This document shows, one piece after another, positions 35,807 through 44,650 of a stretch of DNA of 64,000 nucleotides. The notes beneath the pieces were generated by a model. That model had not been told where the DNA came from, did not search any database, and saw only the letters and a program-made list of their open reading frames with translations. The stretch spans positions 2,760,605 to 2,824,604 of the forward strand of contig JAHBTE010000001.1 of the NCBI GenBank assembly GCA_019638675.1. Direction: 5' to 3'. A program made the position numbers and the translations under genes. How positions within the stretch are numbered: the first letter of the stretch is position 1; each line of letters opens with the position of its first letter. The stretch comes from Fimbriimonadaceae bacterium (GTDB lineage: Bacteria > Armatimonadota > Fimbriimonadia > Fimbriimonadales > Fimbriimonadaceae).

Positions 35807-37479
35807 GAGACATCGTTTGGTGCTTCATTTGCCGTGCCAAAAATGCGTTTTGCCGCATCGGCAAGGCGATCACCTTCTAGTGGAGATTCTACCGAAGCCT
35901 TCTCCATTTTCGGTGTGCGGCGGGTCACTTTGCCGTTAGAAATGAACTTAAACATCACTTCTTCACCCGTAATCGCGTGCCACGATTCCCGAAGTGCCTT
36001 AACAAGCGCGGTTTTCCCGGTAACCCAATCTGAATGAACCGCCTTCTCAAACTCTACCGTGACCACCCCGCTATCTTTTGAGGTAGCAATACTTCCCGGC
36101 AAGTGGATCGCCGCCGTGGGTGATTTCGCGCACATTTCTGCACTTACCCGTTGCCAAACTTCATCTTCGGGGCCAGCAGTGGTCGTTTGAATTTGTGGCT
36201 CTTCAGCTTTAGCTTCTTTAACCTCTATTGGCTCTTCTTTAGGTTCAGGCTCTGCAGGGGGTGAGGATTCCGCTTCTTTGTGCGCTACGGGTTCTCGCAC
36301 TTCGGCAACTGCGCTTGGGGATGAAGTAACCCGCTCGACTGGCTTCGTCTCCTTCACCACTGGTCGCTGAACTGGCGCAGGGATAGGAGTGGATTCCTGC
36401 AAAAGCAAGGCAATCTTCAAGCATTCGGCCTCCAGCCAAATCCTCGGAATACTCACTTCACGAACCGACTTGTGCCGAATTGAGATTTCCGACCTGATTT
36501 TCAGCAATTTCTCAGCGCCAATACGGCTGGCTTTTGCGGTCAATCCGGCTTCCATCGCCGCATCATTGCCATTGCCGCCCGCTTGTAATAGCGCTCGTGT
36601 TAGGTCAGCAAGGCGGTACATCAGAGATTCCAAAATTGACTGCGGGTCACGTCCTCGCTGATAGATTTCTTCAAGTCCATTGATGATTGCTTCGAGGTTG
36701 CCCTCAACCATCGCCAGGATTAGTGAATCTGTGACCTCATCGTTTAACAAGCCAAGTTGATCGTAAACGTGCTCAAGCGTTAGCTTGCCATCCGCCGTGA
36801 CCATCGCTTGTTCGAGCAGAGTCAATGCATCTCGGTAACCACCATCGCTCAACCGGGCGATTGCTGTAACCGCCGCTGGTTCAGCATCCAACTTTTCTTG
36901 TTTGATCACAAAGTTCAAGCGAGAAACAAGATTCTGCATTGAGCCGCGATGAAATTCAAACTTCTGACATCGGCTACGAATTGTCGGCGGAACTTTATGA
37001 AATTCCGTAGTCGCCAGAATAAAAATGACGTGAGGTGGTGGTTCTTCTATGGTTTTGAGGAGTGCATCAAATGCTTGACGACTCAGATCGTGAACCTCGT
37101 CTATGATGAAAACTTTGTAACGGCACTGCGCTGGCTGGTATTCACTAGCTTCGACGATGTGATCGCGAACTTGCTGCACGCCGGATTCACTCGCGGCATC
37201 TAGCTCGATTACATCCATGCAACTTCCACTGGTAATTTCTGCACAAATCGGACAATCTGCCGGAATTTCGCCGCTTGGCCCGCCCGTACAGTTCACGGCC
37301 TTAGCTAAAAGTCGTGCCGTTGAAGTTTTGCCAGTTCCGCGTGGACCAGTAAATAAATATGCCTGAGCGATTTTGCCTTGTGTTATGGAGTTCTTTAGCG
37401 TGCGGACGACGTGATCCTGCCCAACCAAATCTTCAAACGATTGGCTTCGATACTTTCGGAAAAGGGCTAGATAACTCAC
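35803..37479 (-). CDS. dnaX: DNA polymerase III subunit gamma/tau
   Basis: DnaX is the clamp-loader ATPase. The 558-residue protein has Walker A GPRGTGKTSTARLLAK (about 45-60), a zinc site with Cys 64, 73, 76 and 79-like spacing (CPICAEI), Walker B VFIIDEVHDLS and sensor ILATTEFHKVP. The C-terminal part (about 360-450) is Pro/Glu-rich and leads to a tau-like end. Start is GTG 37479 with GGAG 7-10 bases before it. I see no clear slippery sequence for a short gamma form. Confidence 0.96.
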   Translation of the reverse strand: MSYLALFRKYRSQSFEDLVGQDHVVRTLKNSITQGKIAQAYLFTGPRGTGKTSTARLLAKAVNCTGGPSGEIPADCPICAEITSGSCMDVIELDAASESGVQQVRDHIVEASEYQPAQCRYKVFIIDEVHDLSRQAFDALLKTIEEPPPHVIFILATTEFHKVPPTIRSRCQKFEFHRGSMQNLVSRLNFVIKQEKLDAEPAAVTAIARLSDGGYRDALTLLEQAMVTADGKLTLEHVYDQLGLLNDEVTDSLILAMVEGNLEAIINGLEEIYQRGRDPQSILESLMYRLADLTRALLQAGGNGNDAAMEAGLTAKASRIGAEKLLKIRSEISIRHKSVREVSIPRIWLEAECLKIALLLQESTPIPAPVQRPVVKETKPVERVTSSPSAVAEVREPVAHKEAESSPPAEPEPKEEPIEVKEAKAEEPQIQTTTAGPEDEVWQRVSAEMCAKSPTAAIHLPGSIATSKDSGVVTVEFEKAVHSDWVTGKTALVKALRESWHAITGEEVMFKFISNGKVTRRTPKMEKASVESPLEGDRLADAAKRIFGTANEAPNDVS

Positions 37480-37548
37480 TTCGATCTCCTCAACTTTATC
37501 TGAATCCAGCCCGAAACGAGCAGAATTTAGGCTTCATTTCTCAAAAAA

Positions 37549-37652
37549 GAGCCAAGCGCCGGGAGGGCTGCATCGCCCAGTCCTCTGATTTACCGCTGCT
37601 GCCTTCCGGCCCTGACGGGGTTCACCAAATTCCTGCCGCGCAGTTCCCGGCG
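37549..37652 (-). ncRNA. ffs: Signal recognition particle RNA, small bacterial type
   Basis: On the minus strand the region contains CAGGGCCGGAAGGCAGCAGC, the conserved SRP RNA apical domain that binds Ffh. The ends close a long stem: GCCGGGA near 37651-37645 pairs with TCCCGGC near 37563-37557. A run of T at 37548-37543 follows the 3' side as terminator. Ends are approximate. The gene lies just upstream of dnaX, a frequent position. Confidence 0.93.
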
Positions 37653-37676
37653 GCAGTTTGCAAAAAAACTGCCGCC
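37649..37676. repeat. Inverted repeat at the 5' edge of the SRP RNA
   Basis: GGCGGCAGTTT (37649-37659) and AAACTGCCGCC (37666-37676) are perfect arms around a 6-base loop. It follows the stop codon of the leftward TPR gene by 14 bases and touches the SRP RNA start. No U-tract follows the stem, so it may act as a processing or weak termination site. Confidence 0.45.
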
Positions 37677-37690
37677 AAGCGCTTGACTGA

Positions 37691-39055
37691 TTAGTTGCCG
37701 GTATCGCTGCGCATTCCAGGAACATCAATGATGTCTTCGCTGTTTCGCGCACCTGTAGGAACAAAGTTAGTAGTCTTGACTACCGGAGTCTTGGTTGACC
37801 ACTCACCAGTTCGCAGAAGCTGATCCCGTGTAAGCTCAAGCCGACAATAGACCACTCGCTGACCATTCCTAATATCTGTGTTGAGGAAATTGGAATCGGT
37901 CATCCCTTCACCGTTAAATCCAAACCGGTCTTGAATGTGTGGCGGAGCGGAGCGTGGATTGTAGTAGAACTCGACGTAATACTTGTCTGTCGTAAACGGA
38001 TACATGACTGGATCACGAGCCATATCAATTCGCTTGAAGAACGATTGGTTCTTAACAAATAGAGCGTCTTGCATGAACGTCACGTCCTTTTCAGGATCAA
38101 GGTCAACTGTATTACTTCGATCCCATTTCATACCAGCCGGAATACCGTTGGGGTTGTCAGCATCGCGCAAGGTAATGCGAACACGCGTACCAACCGGCTG
38201 AACGTTCCAAGTACCTTCGACCCTCAGAACCCGGCTATCCTCAACTACAACCTGAGCACTAAACCCAACGTCGTATGGAGGATTGGTATCGTACTTCCAT
38301 TCGTTGTAATAGCCACCCTTAAGAGCGAAGTTGCCCCGTTGCGCCATACGAACCAAAGTGTTATCTAAGTTAGATTCAATGGTGTCTCGGTTTTGGCGAT
38401 TCTGATACTCAGTACTGTTCTTATTGAATTCAATTTCTGCCTGATCGAGAAGAGTCTGGTAATGGTCAACTGCTTCTTCTAGTTTCCCATCACGCAGAAG
38501 CGCCATGGCAAGAATGTTCTTGCGAGCGGTCTGCATATCCTTGATCTCGCTCGCTTGCTTCCACCAATTGACTGCGTTATCGTAGTTATCATCAATCTTG
38601 TGATACCAAAGCCAACCCGTTTCGAAGAACAATTCGTACGTATAGTCATTGTTGCGGGCTCCTTCAGCTCCTAGAGCAAGCGCACTTGGAATATAGCGGC
38701 GATCCGATCGAGATTGTTCGTCGGTGAAGTTATAGGCAATGTGCCACATACCAGTGGCATACACGTCGATCTGCTTCGGGTCAAGCATAGTTACCAATCG
38801 GATGACCGGCAAAATGGCGTCGTAGTTTCCTTCATCAAAGTAGGTGTCAGCACGAACCCAAAGAATCCCCGCAACCATTTCGCGGAACCCAGCAAGAGCG
38901 ATGAGTAATTGGTCGCCGCTCAAACCTCGAAGGTCACTACCAGTTCGAGGAGAATAAGTTTTCTCCCAAATCGGATAATTGATTCGAGCGATTGCGCCTT
39001 GCACAACTAAGCACAAGGCCATTACCGCAAACATTGGAGCGCGTTTGAGTTTCAT
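37691..39055 (-). CDS. TPR-like exported protein in ABC exporter operon
   Basis: The 454-residue protein has an N-terminal membrane helix or signal (about 7-23) and helix pairs of TPR type (about 70-215: ADTYFDEGNYDAILPVIRLV and AMALLRDGKLEEAVDHYQTLL). The C-terminal half is strand-rich, with repeated references to aromatic and acidic residues and no motif I can name. It is the third gene of a leftward operon with an ABC-2 ATPase and permease, 4 bases after the permease, so it probably serves that exporter at the outer face of the membrane. Confidence 0.7.
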   Translation of the reverse strand: MKLKRAPMFAVMALCLVVQGAIARINYPIWEKTYSPRTGSDLRGLSGDQLLIALAGFREMVAGILWVRADTYFDEGNYDAILPVIRLVTMLDPKQIDVYATGMWHIAYNFTDEQSRSDRRYIPSALALGAEGARNNDYTYELFFETGWLWYHKIDDNYDNAVNWWKQASEIKDMQTARKNILAMALLRDGKLEEAVDHYQTLLDQAEIEFNKNSTEYQNRQNRDTIESNLDNTLVRMAQRGNFALKGGYYNEWKYDTNPPYDVGFSAQVVVEDSRVLRVEGTWNVQPVGTRVRITLRDADNPNGIPAGMKWDRSNTVDLDPEKDVTFMQDALFVKNQSFFKRIDMARDPVMYPFTTDKYYVEFYYNPRSAPPHIQDRFGFNGEGMTDSNFLNTDIRNGQRVVYCRLELTRDQLLRTGEWSTKTPVVKTTNFVPTGARNSEDIIDVPGMRSDTGN

Positions 39056-39059
39056 ACTG

Positions 39060-39851
39060 TCAGACCTCTTTGCGGTCGAAAATCATCATTCCACCAATCA
39101 AGAACACCGCTACGTAGGCAAAAGCGTATGCAACCAACTGAAGGTAGTACATCTGCTCGCTTCGCAATTGGGAGCCTGAGTTGATGATCGTGTTTTGAAC
39201 GTTGAACTGCGCGAAGTTCGGCACCAGAGTGTGGATCACAGTCGCGGCAGTTTTGACCATCGCGTTGACACTGTTGTTTCCAGCAATATCTTGGAAGACC
39301 GGACTAAACAAAGTCCCAACCAAATAAACACCGCCGGTTAAGAAGAAGTTCACGATTGGTGATGCAAATGTTGAGAAAAACATCGCAACCGCCGCAAGTA
39401 AGCTCATCTGAACGAAGTACATCATTGGGGCACGGGCCAGAGTCATGACGACATCCATGCCCGCTTCTGCTTGCATGATCTTAAAGACCAAAACCAGAAT
39501 TCCGGTCATCAAAGCCATCATCAAGCCCAAAGCACCGACCGCTCCGAGATACTTCCCAAGCAAGAACTGCCAGCGATAAACCGGCTTACTCAAAATTGTG
39601 TAAATCGTGCGCCGTTCTACTTCGTTCGGAAGCAAATAGACCGTAAGGACAATCGCGATAACGGCACTCGTCAACTGAATAACACCCAACGTAAAGCTCA
39701 CAAGAACTGTGTAGCTTGACCGGGCAGAGAGAACGCTCAAGCCAGGAGCAATAACGAGGAATAGAACCCCGATCAGCAAGATAATCAGCAAAACGCGTCG
39801 GCGAATTGCTTCACCAATAGTCGTTTTTGCAATGGAGAGAATTACGTTCAC
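39060..39851 (-). CDS. ABC-2 type permease
   Basis: This 263-residue membrane protein has six hydrophobic helices and the ABC-2 pattern LSIAKTTIGEAIRRRVLLI at the start and YLLPNEVERRTIYTILSKPVYRWQFLLGKY in the first loop, as in NosY/GldF-type permeases. It starts with GTG 39851, which overlaps the ATPase stop codon (GTGA), showing coupling. Transported substrate unknown. Confidence 0.9.
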   Translation of the reverse strand: MNVILSIAKTTIGEAIRRRVLLIILLIGVLFLVIAPGLSVLSARSSYTVLVSFTLGVIQLTSAVIAIVLTVYLLPNEVERRTIYTILSKPVYRWQFLLGKYLGAVGALGLMMALMTGILVLVFKIMQAEAGMDVVMTLARAPMMYFVQMSLLAAVAMFFSTFASPIVNFFLTGGVYLVGTLFSPVFQDIAGNNSVNAMVKTAATVIHTLVPNFAQFNVQNTIINSGSQLRSEQMYYLQLVAYAFAYVAVFLIGGMMIFDRKEV

Positions 39852-40834
39852 GAACTCACCTCTTCTTCCTTCACATCAGCCTTCTTATCGTCATCGGTCA
39901 TTTTTCCTGTCACGCGGCCCTTTGCCAAGTTATCACCAGAAACCGATTCAAGGAACAAGTCTTCAAGTCGTTTTCTGCGTGGGATAACGCTTACTACTGA
40001 GCCGCCACCTGTGCGGATTGCATCAATCATTTCGTTCGGGCTCATCGTATCTGGCAGGTCTGCAATCAAACGTCCAGCGCGAAGGCTGAGAGTCATATCA
40101 TCGCCCTTGAACTTGTCAACAAGGTTTTCAGCAACTCCATCCGCCGTGACCTCAATGCGACCACCGCTAAGGAGGTCATCGAGTCGGCCTTGGTGAACCA
40201 TTTCACCCTTGTTGATGATTGCAACGCGGTCGCAAATGCGTTCAACGTCGCTGAGTTCGTGGCTACTGATAAAAACGGTGCGTCCTTCATCTCGGAACTT
40301 GAGGATCAAGTCGCGGATTTCAATGTGAGCGATTGGGTCAAGACCACCTGTAGGCTCATCAAGGAAAAGCAGTTCAGGATCGTTTAACAAGCTTTGAGCC
40401 AATCCGACCCGTTGCTGCATCCCTTTTGAATACTGGCTTATTGGGCGGTTGTAGTCGTTGCCCAAGTTCACGCGGTTGAGCAAGTTCACACAAAGATCTT
40501 TATCTTTGATGCCGAAAAGGCTTGCGTAGAACTGAGTGATTTCCAACCCGGTCATGTGCTCGTAGTAGTACGGCTTTTCGGGCAGATAGCTCAATCGCTT
40601 GTGGCTTTCGATGTCACCAGCTGGGCGGCCAAGAACATTTGCCTCACCCGAAGTTCCATCGATAATGCCAAGAAGAATCTTAATTGTTGTGGTTTTTCCT
40701 GCACCGTTGGGGCCAAGAAAGCCGAAAATCTCGCCTTTCTCGACTTCCAAGTCAAGGTCTTTCACCACACTCTGCATACCAGAGCTTGTCTTGTATGTCT
40801 TTGTCAGTTTTTTTGTTTCAATAGCCAGGTTCAA
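39848..40834 (-). CDS. ABC transporter ATPase (GldA/NatA-like)
   Basis: The 328-residue ATPase has Walker A GPNGAGKTT (about 38-46), the signature YSKGMQQRVGLAQSL (about 134-148), Walker B LLFLDEPTGGLDP and switch His in SSHELSDVERI. The C-terminal extension (about 220-328) is typical of ABC-2 exporters. The start is TTG 40834, supported by GGAGG eight bases before it. First gene of the three-gene operon. Confidence 0.93.
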   Translation of the reverse strand: MNLAIETKKLTKTYKTSSGMQSVVKDLDLEVEKGEIFGFLGPNGAGKTTTIKILLGIIDGTSGEANVLGRPAGDIESHKRLSYLPEKPYYYEHMTGLEITQFYASLFGIKDKDLCVNLLNRVNLGNDYNRPISQYSKGMQQRVGLAQSLLNDPELLFLDEPTGGLDPIAHIEIRDLILKFRDEGRTVFISSHELSDVERICDRVAIINKGEMVHQGRLDDLLSGGRIEVTADGVAENLVDKFKGDDMTLSLRAGRLIADLPDTMSPNEMIDAIRTGGGSVVSVIPRRKRLEDLFLESVSGDNLAKGRVTGKMTDDDKKADVKEEEVSS

Positions 40835-40958
40835 GAGAGCAAGCCTCCAAGGAAAAGTGCGACCGGATTATACCAATCCCACCAACAGCAGACCCAAACG
40901 ATCCGCCCACACATATAACGCAATGTTCGCGCCAGCCGTGCCCGAACTTTGAAGTTTT

Positions 40959-41558
40959 TTAACCGAGGGCCGAAAGAGCCTCACCGATATACCGTTCAAC
41001 TAATGCTGCACTTTTAATTCCCGGTGAAGTTTCCAACCCGCTGCTCGCATCCACACCCCAAGGCGATACGGTTCTGATGAGGTTGGCAACGTTTCCGGCA
41101 TTAATTCCGCCTGCCAATATGACTTTGCCAGAAAACTCTTTCACAAATTCGGTTGCTTTTCCAAGATCAAGTTGTTGACCTGTACCGCCACCTAAAAACT
41201 CATGAAAAGGATCAAGCAGAGCCACCGACCAGCCCTCGGTTGCTTTGATCCAGTCTTGAACCGATTCCTCTGGTTTCGGCCGGAAAACCGGAATCCAGCT
41301 ACTGAGTTCTGAAGGGGCTGTTCCTTCACCTTGATAAGCATCCAAGCCCAGCAAAAGGTATTCAGATTCGTATTTTGCAAATACTCCGATCAGTGGAATT
41401 GAGGCACTGCTTGCCCTCACCAGCGCAGGTAATTCGTTATCTTGCAAGAATCTCGGGCTTTTGGGTTCGAGCACGAATCCGAGTGCCTCAGCTCCGTGTT
41501 CGGCGGCAAAAACTGCGTCTTCAGCACGGGTAAGCCCGCAAACTTTAACTCGCCACAT
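40959..41558 (-). CDS. trpF: Phosphoribosylanthranilate isomerase
   Basis: TrpF isomerises PRA to CdRP in tryptophan synthesis. The 199-residue barrel begins WRVKVCGLTRAEDAVFAAEHGAEALG, containing the catalytic Cys, and has LAGGINAGNV and GVDASSGLETSPGIKS with the catalytic Asp. It overlaps trpC by 14 bases and is the last gene of trpDCF. Confidence 0.95.
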   Translation of the reverse strand: MWRVKVCGLTRAEDAVFAAEHGAEALGFVLEPKSPRFLQDNELPALVRASSASIPLIGVFAKYESEYLLLGLDAYQGEGTAPSELSSWIPVFRPKPEESVQDWIKATEGWSVALLDPFHEFLGGGTGQQLDLGKATEFVKEFSGKVILAGGINAGNVANLIRTVSPWGVDASSGLETSPGIKSAALVERYIGEALSALG

Positions 41559-42342
41559 TTTCCCAACCCATAATTCGGTTCACTGCCCTCGTTATATCTG
41601 GCTCGCGACAAAATGCAGTGCCGATTAATACTGCCCTGGCTCCCGCTTCACTTACGCGAATTACGTCTTCATGTGACTTTAGCGAGCTTTCACTCACTAA
41701 TAAGGCTTTATCTTTGAGCAATGGGAATATGCCTTCGCTCGTCGTTAAATTCTCGTTAAATGAATGCAAATCTCGATTGTTAACGCCAATCAAGTTGGCT
41801 TCGATTTCTAAAGCGATTTCTGCTTCCGCAAGCGTGTGGACTTCTACCAAAACATCCAGATCTAACTGCCTGGCCAATGATTGAAGATCAATGAGTTCAG
41901 ACTTGGCTAATCCCGCCACTATCAGCAGAATTGCATCGGCACCCATCGCCCTTGCCGCATAAATATCGAGTTCGTGAGTTGTAAAGTCTTTGCGAAGAAT
42001 CGGTAAACCACAAGCTTGACGGCAGATTTCAAGATTCTGCTGGCTCCCTTGAAAGTATTTTTCGTCCGTGAGCACACTTAGACAATCAACTCCCGCCTGG
42101 TTATATGCGGTTGCCACCGAAGCCGGTTCGAAGTTTTCACGAATCACGCCCTGGCTCGGGCTGGCTTTTTTGACTTCTGCAATCAAAGAAACCGGATGCT
42201 TGCTCTCGGAAAGAGCTTTTCGAAACCCACGTGTAGGTTGCCGATCAAATGCCTTAGATTTCAGTTCACTCAAATACGAATGAGTGTTGATTTCCTTAAT
42301 CGTTGCCCGTTTCTCTGCGAAAATCTGATCAAGGATCGTCAT
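41545..42342 (-). CDS. trpC: Indole-3-glycerol phosphate synthase
   Basis: TrpC closes the indole ring. The 265-residue barrel shows SLIAEVKKASPSQGVIRENFEPASVA (catalytic Glu and Lys, about 52-77), LSVLTDEKYFQGS, LPILRKDFTTHELDIY, IGVNNRDLHSF and LVSESSLKSHEDV. Overlaps trpD by 4 bases. Confidence 0.97.
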   Translation of the reverse strand: MTILDQIFAEKRATIKEINTHSYLSELKSKAFDRQPTRGFRKALSESKHPVSLIAEVKKASPSQGVIRENFEPASVATAYNQAGVDCLSVLTDEKYFQGSQQNLEICRQACGLPILRKDFTTHELDIYAARAMGADAILLIVAGLAKSELIDLQSLARQLDLDVLVEVHTLAEAEIALEIEANLIGVNNRDLHSFNENLTTSEGIFPLLKDKALLVSESSLKSHEDVIRVSEAGARAVLIGTAFCREPDITRAVNRIMGWENVAS

Positions 42343-43343
42343 GCGCCCGCCAGTTGATTGAGCAGGGCGATTGCTTTTCCACTTCTCACTGCATCCTGGG
42401 CAATTTTTGCCCCACTAGCGACATCGCTGGCAATTCCTGCGAGCACCAATGTCACCGCAGTGTTGGGAATCAAAGCCATTGATTTCGGAGATTCTGCATC
42501 ACTCAATGCTTCTCGCAGAATCTTTGCGTTGCCCTCAACACCGTCACCGTGAGCTAACGCGCTTTCATCAAGAGTTGAGATACCAAAATCGCTCGGCTCC
42601 CACTTTCCTTTGCTAATCTTTCCTGCTTTAACCTCTACATATTGTGTGGCCGCGCATGGTGTGACTTCATCCATTCCATCTTCACCATGAACCACAAAGG
42701 CGTGCTCGGTTCCTAGCTCGACAAGAGCTTCTGCAACTGGCACCATTGAATTGGGATTAAACACACCAACCATTTGCCGCGAAGCACCCGCTGGATTGGC
42801 AAGCGGTCCAAGAAGATTGAACAATGTGCGAATCCCCATTGCCTTCCGCACAGGTGCCACGTGTCGTACGGCCGGGTGGTGGCTGGGAGCATATAAAAAC
42901 ACTAATCCCGACTTTGCAAATCTTGCTGTCTGATCCGCTTCATTCCCTTCAATGGGAACTCCCAACGCTTCTAGAACATCGGCACTGCCGCATTTACTGG
43001 TGACGGCTCGGTTTCCGTGCTTAGCGACTTTGGCGCCGCATGCCGCGGCTAGGATTGCGGCTCCGGTAGAAAGATTAAATGTTGGTCGCCCACCGCCAGT
43101 TCCGCAAGTATCCACTAAGTTTTGTGAATCAAACTTAAACTGAACCGCGTGTTTCCTCATTTCTCGCGCAAACCCAGCTAGTTCTGATCCAGTGACACCC
43201 TTCACCTGCATTGCAGCCAGGAATCCACCAATCAATCCGTGATGAACTTCACCCAACATCAAGAAAGCCATCACCTGCTCGGCTTCTTCGGCGGTGAGAT
43301 TTCCACCGTCAACAATTCTTGCGAGAGCTTCTTGGACGTTCAT
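42339..43343 (-). CDS. trpD: Anthranilate phosphoribosyltransferase
   Basis: TrpD transfers phosphoribose to anthranilate. The 334-residue protein has VDTCGTGGGRPTFNLSTGAA (about 77-96, PRPP binding), KHGNRAVTSKCGSADVLEALGV and PAVRHVAPVRKAMGIRTLFNLLGPLANPA across about 155-183. First gene of trpDCF. trpE, trpG, trpA and trpB are not in the window. Only 49 bases separate it from the divergent nuoA, leaving no room for a leader peptide. Confidence 0.97.
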   Translation of the reverse strand: MNVQEALARIVDGGNLTAEEAEQVMAFLMLGEVHHGLIGGFLAAMQVKGVTGSELAGFAREMRKHAVQFKFDSQNLVDTCGTGGGRPTFNLSTGAAILAAACGAKVAKHGNRAVTSKCGSADVLEALGVPIEGNEADQTARFAKSGLVFLYAPSHHPAVRHVAPVRKAMGIRTLFNLLGPLANPAGASRQMVGVFNPNSMVPVAEALVELGTEHAFVVHGEDGMDEVTPCAATQYVEVKAGKISKGKWEPSDFGISTLDESALAHGDGVEGNAKILREALSDAESPKSMALIPNTAVTLVLAGIASDVASGAKIAQDAVRSGKAIALLNQLAGA

Positions 43344-43392
43344 TAAGGACGAGTTTACTTCCGATCAATCTTATGCTGGTAACATCGGAACT

Positions 43393-43857
43393 ATGTTCGG
43401 CGAATACATTCCCATCCTGATGATGATGGGCCTTGCCGCCGTGGTCTGCACGGTCATGGTTTTGGGTAGCTACATTCTTGGCCCAAAACGAATCACAAGC
43501 TATAAATCATCCGCTTATGAATGCGGCGTCGAACCTTTGGGCCAAGCATTAGAAAGAATTCCCATCAAGTTCTATCTGGTAGCGATTATTTTTGTTCTAT
43601 TTGATATTGAAGTCGTCTTCCTGTGGAGTTGGTTTACCGTGTTCAAGCATGGATCTCCGGCCTTTCAAATTTTTACAGGGATTGACATTCTCGTGTTCTT
43701 GGTGATCTGGATCATCGGCTATCTCTACATCATCAAAGTAGGTGCACTTGATTGGGACGAAGCGGTTTCCCTTGCACCGGAAAAACTCCAGGATTCCAAT
43801 CTCACAATCTCTGAGCCGATTGGTGACGCAGTCTTCAATAAGGAGGCGACATCGTAA
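43393..43857 (+). CDS. nuoA: NADH-quinone oxidoreductase subunit A
   Basis: NuoA is a small membrane subunit of complex I. The 154-residue protein has three helices (about 5-27, 62-82, 95-118), the conserved loop YKSSAYECGVEPLG (about 40-53) and FYLVAIIFVLFDIEVVFLW. I start it at ATG 43393; the frame extends upstream into trpD on the other strand. TAATG couples it to nuoC. The C-terminal tail beyond the last helix is longer than usual. Confidence 0.95.
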   Translation: MFGEYIPILMMMGLAAVVCTVMVLGSYILGPKRITSYKSSAYECGVEPLGQALERIPIKFYLVAIIFVLFDIEVVFLWSWFTVFKHGSPAFQIFTGIDILVFLVIWIIGYLYIIKVGALDWDEAVSLAPEKLQDSNLTISEPIGDAVFNKEATS

Positions 43858-44450
43858 TGACTACTGTTCGCGCTGATCTTGCTCTCCTGGAAAAAAAGTT
43901 TTCTAAGAAAATCATCAAGCAGTTTGAAAACCGGGGTGACACTTATATATGTGTGGCCCCAGGCGATCTCCCAGGAATGGTCGAGGCTCTCAAAACTGAT
44001 TCAAATACCAAGTACGACTACTTTGTCGAGTGCGTCGGCGTGGATTACTCTACTTGGCAACATGCGCGTGATTTAGAAGGCCGGTTTGAGGTTGTTTATA
44101 ACCTGTTCAGCACTCATATTAATGAACGCCTGTTTATCAAAGTTGCAGTGAACGATGGCGAATCCATCCCCACGCTCAAAGATATTTTTCTTGGTGCGGA
44201 GTATCCCGAACGAGAAACCCAAGACCTTTACGGTGTTGTTTTTGAAGGCAACGAAGCCGTTCCTGGTGAACGATTCCTGTTGCCCGACGACTGGATCGGA
44301 TTCCCTCTGCGAAAAGAGGTTCCGCTAGGCGGCGAAGATGTTGTTTTCCACGCGGGAACTGAAGGTCCAGCGGTCGAAGACATTCAGATGCCCCACGCTG
44401 GCGAATCGTTTGAAGGAGTCACTGGCTCCGAAGAAATTTCTGGACGCTGA
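43857..44450 (+). CDS. nuoC: NADH-quinone oxidoreductase subunit C
   Basis: NuoC is a soluble arm subunit. The 197-residue protein has the 30-kDa-subunit signature PERETQDLYGVVFEGN (about 119-134), preceded by IPTLKDIFLGAEYPE. It shares one base with nuoA. In the usual order nuoB stands between these two and is missing here. The next gene on this strand is a cassette prepilin, not nuoD. Confidence 0.95.
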   Translation: MTTVRADLALLEKKFSKKIIKQFENRGDTYICVAPGDLPGMVEALKTDSNTKYDYFVECVGVDYSTWQHARDLEGRFEVVYNLFSTHINERLFIKVAVNDGESIPTLKDIFLGAEYPERETQDLYGVVFEGNEAVPGERFLLPDDWIGFPLRKEVPLGGEDVVFHAGTEGPAVEDIQMPHAGESFEGVTGSEEISGR

Positions 44451-44453
44451 ATG

Positions 44454-44475
44454 AGTTCCCCAAATTCGGGGAACT
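44454..44475 (+). terminator. Hairpin after nuoC
   Basis: AGTTCCCC (44454-44461) and GGGGAACT (44468-44475) are perfect arms round a 6-base loop, 4 bases past the nuoC stop. No T-run follows, so it may be a weak terminator, an RNA-stability hairpin or a protein site. TATAAT at 44481-44486 follows it. Confidence 0.45.
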
Positions 44476-44486
44476 AGTCGTATAAT

Positions 44487-44519
44487 TTTGAACCTAGAAT
44501 ATCTGAGTTTGAACCTAAA
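44487..44519 (+). repeat. Direct repeats TTTGAACCTARA upstream of cassette 1
   Basis: TTTGAACCTAGA (44487-44498) and TTTGAACCTAAA (44508-44519) differ by one base and are 21 bases apart, two helical turns. They precede the cassette-1 -35 box. The complement TTTAGGTTCAAA occurs at 62428-62439, just before cassette 8. They may bind an activator. Confidence 0.45.
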
Positions 44520-44522
44520 TCA

Positions 44523-44639
44523 GGGAACTCATTTTGCCCTAATTTGCGTATTTCCCAATTGAGACAGTCAACTGGCAAGAAGATTCTTGCCTTTGCCTGT
44601 CTTTTCTTTTTGCCCCTATGATTAGGGCGCATACGGAGC
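44523..44639 (+). promoter_or_regulatory. Cassette 1 promoter and two-hairpin 5' leader
   Basis: Box GGGAACTC (44523-44530), 17 bases, box GTATTT (44548-44553). Hairpin A starts at 44562, about where transcription should begin: AGACAG (44562-44567) pairs with CTGTCT (44597-44602), with an inner stem GGCAAGA/TCTTGCC, then a T-rich run. Hairpin B is GCCC (44612-44615) with GGGC (44625-44628). GGAG lies at 44635-44638 before ATG 44651. Confidence 0.65.
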
Positions 44640-44650
44640 ACTGAAATACA

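Noticed and set aside
35803-37479. Programmed frameshift in dnaX
   Set aside because: I saw no A-rich slippery heptamer followed by a stop and hairpin in the expected zone.
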